Assembly: GCF_013376455.1 (NCBI RefSeq)
Contig: NZ_CP045505.1
Coordinates: forward strand, 1 to 51,725
Direction: 5' to 3'
Length of the DNA: 51,725 nt
DNA from: Desulfolutivibrio sulfodismutans DSM 3696
GTDB taxonomy: Bacteria; Desulfobacterota; Desulfovibrionia; Desulfovibrionales; Desulfovibrionaceae
Both the position numbers and the translations under genes were made by a program. Shown here one piece after another: positions 51,462 to 51,725 of this stretch. Positions within the stretch are counted from its first letter, which is position 1. Every line of letters begins with the position of its first letter. Below the pieces are notes generated by a model. That model searched no databases, was not told where the DNA came from, and saw only the letters and a list, made by a program, of their open reading frames with translations.

Positions 51462-51725
51462 ATGGCCAAACCGTTGATCATCACCATTGGCAACAACAAG
51501 GGCGGCGTGGGCAAATCCACTACTTGCGTCAATCTTTCCGCTGGGATAGCCGCTCAGGGCTACCAGGTTCTGGTCATCGACGGCGACCCGCAATCCAACA
51601 CCACATCTACGCTTTTACCAGATTTTGGGTTGAGGGAAAATTACAGTCTGGTCAAGGCCTTGGAAGACCCCGAGGGGGCGTTTAGCCCCAATGCCTGTCC
51701 CACCCGCACGGAGCATCTGGAGATC
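51462..51725 (+). CDS. parA: ParA partition ATPase, N-terminal part (continues at 1-537)
   Basis: Exactly 88 codons of a ParA N-terminus, ending on a codon boundary at the last base. It has the deviant Walker A motif NNKGGVGKSTT (about 11-21), followed by VLVIDGDPQSNTTS. Its last residues (TRTEHLEI) join smoothly to VPNSIRCMEWE at position 1, matching the ParA pattern LxLxPxxxxLxxxE. With 1-537 it makes a full 266-residue ParA. Confidence 0.95.
   Translation, partial: MAKPLIITIGNNKGGVGKSTTCVNLSAGIAAQGYQVLVIDGDPQSNTTSTLLPDFGLRENYSLVKALEDPEGAFSPNACPTRTEHLEI

Overview
The window reads as one complete circular replicon, most likely a plasmid of 51,725 bp, opened inside its partition gene. The last 264 bases (51462-51725) are exactly 88 codons of a ParA N-terminus, and the first 537 bases continue the same reading frame with the ParA C-terminus. 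The high GC content of the backbone and the types of insertion sequences suggest a sulfate-reducing deltaproteobacterium of the Desulfovibrio group. That host call is inference from gene style, not from a marker gene. No relaxase or conjugation genes were seen.

Layout. (1) The maintenance region runs through the junction: a serine resolvase (49.4 kb), a ParD/ParE-type toxin-antitoxin pair (50.2-50.8 kb), an intergenic region with the parA promoter, parA, and a probable replication initiator (518-2149). The initiator gene carries two arrays of 12-bp iteron-like repeats inside its coding sequence. (2) From 2.2 to 19.6 kb lies a GC-rich block. It holds an EF-hand lipoprotein, glutamine-dependent NAD synthetase, several glycosyltransferases, and a CDP-6-deoxyhexose pathway (rfbF, rfbG, an RmlC-like epimerase, a TylC3-like C-methyltransferase and a ketoreductase/epimerase). 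It also holds a second C-methyltransferase-like protein, a frameshifted CmcI-like gene, a GT-C-like membrane protein, and an HlyD-like adaptor next to a PAPS synthetase (ATP sulfurylase fused to APS kinase). (3) From 20 to 44.9 kb lies a mosaic, largely AT-rich region. Cell-surface glycan genes alternate with wreckage of at least seven IS families (ISL3, IS3, IS4-like, IS5, IS630, IS1182, ISNCY). The functional genes are three sulfotransferase-type proteins, one of them about 1,200 aa with a 96-bp coding repeat; kpsT, kpsE and kpsM homologues; a 1,386-aa multidomain glycan protein; a GT-D-like/DegT fusion; a methyltransferase; a WbqC-like protein; and a DUF1796-type protein. One IS5-family element (43274-44536) looks intact. 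(4) From 45.0 to 49.1 kb are tatA, a CysD/CysH-like PP-loop protein and a cheA-cheY-cheD signalling cluster.

How it may work together. The plasmid encodes activated-sulfate (PAPS) synthesis, several PAPS-type sulfotransferases, nucleotide-sugar synthesis, glycosyltransferases and an ABC-2 polysaccharide exporter. The simplest reading is a mobile island for making and exporting a C-methylated, possibly sulfated surface glycan, in an organism that normally uses sulfate as an electron acceptor. Two parts need caution: the ATP-sulfurylase half lacks the usual arginines of its two signature motifs, and the exporter genes are split by IS debris.
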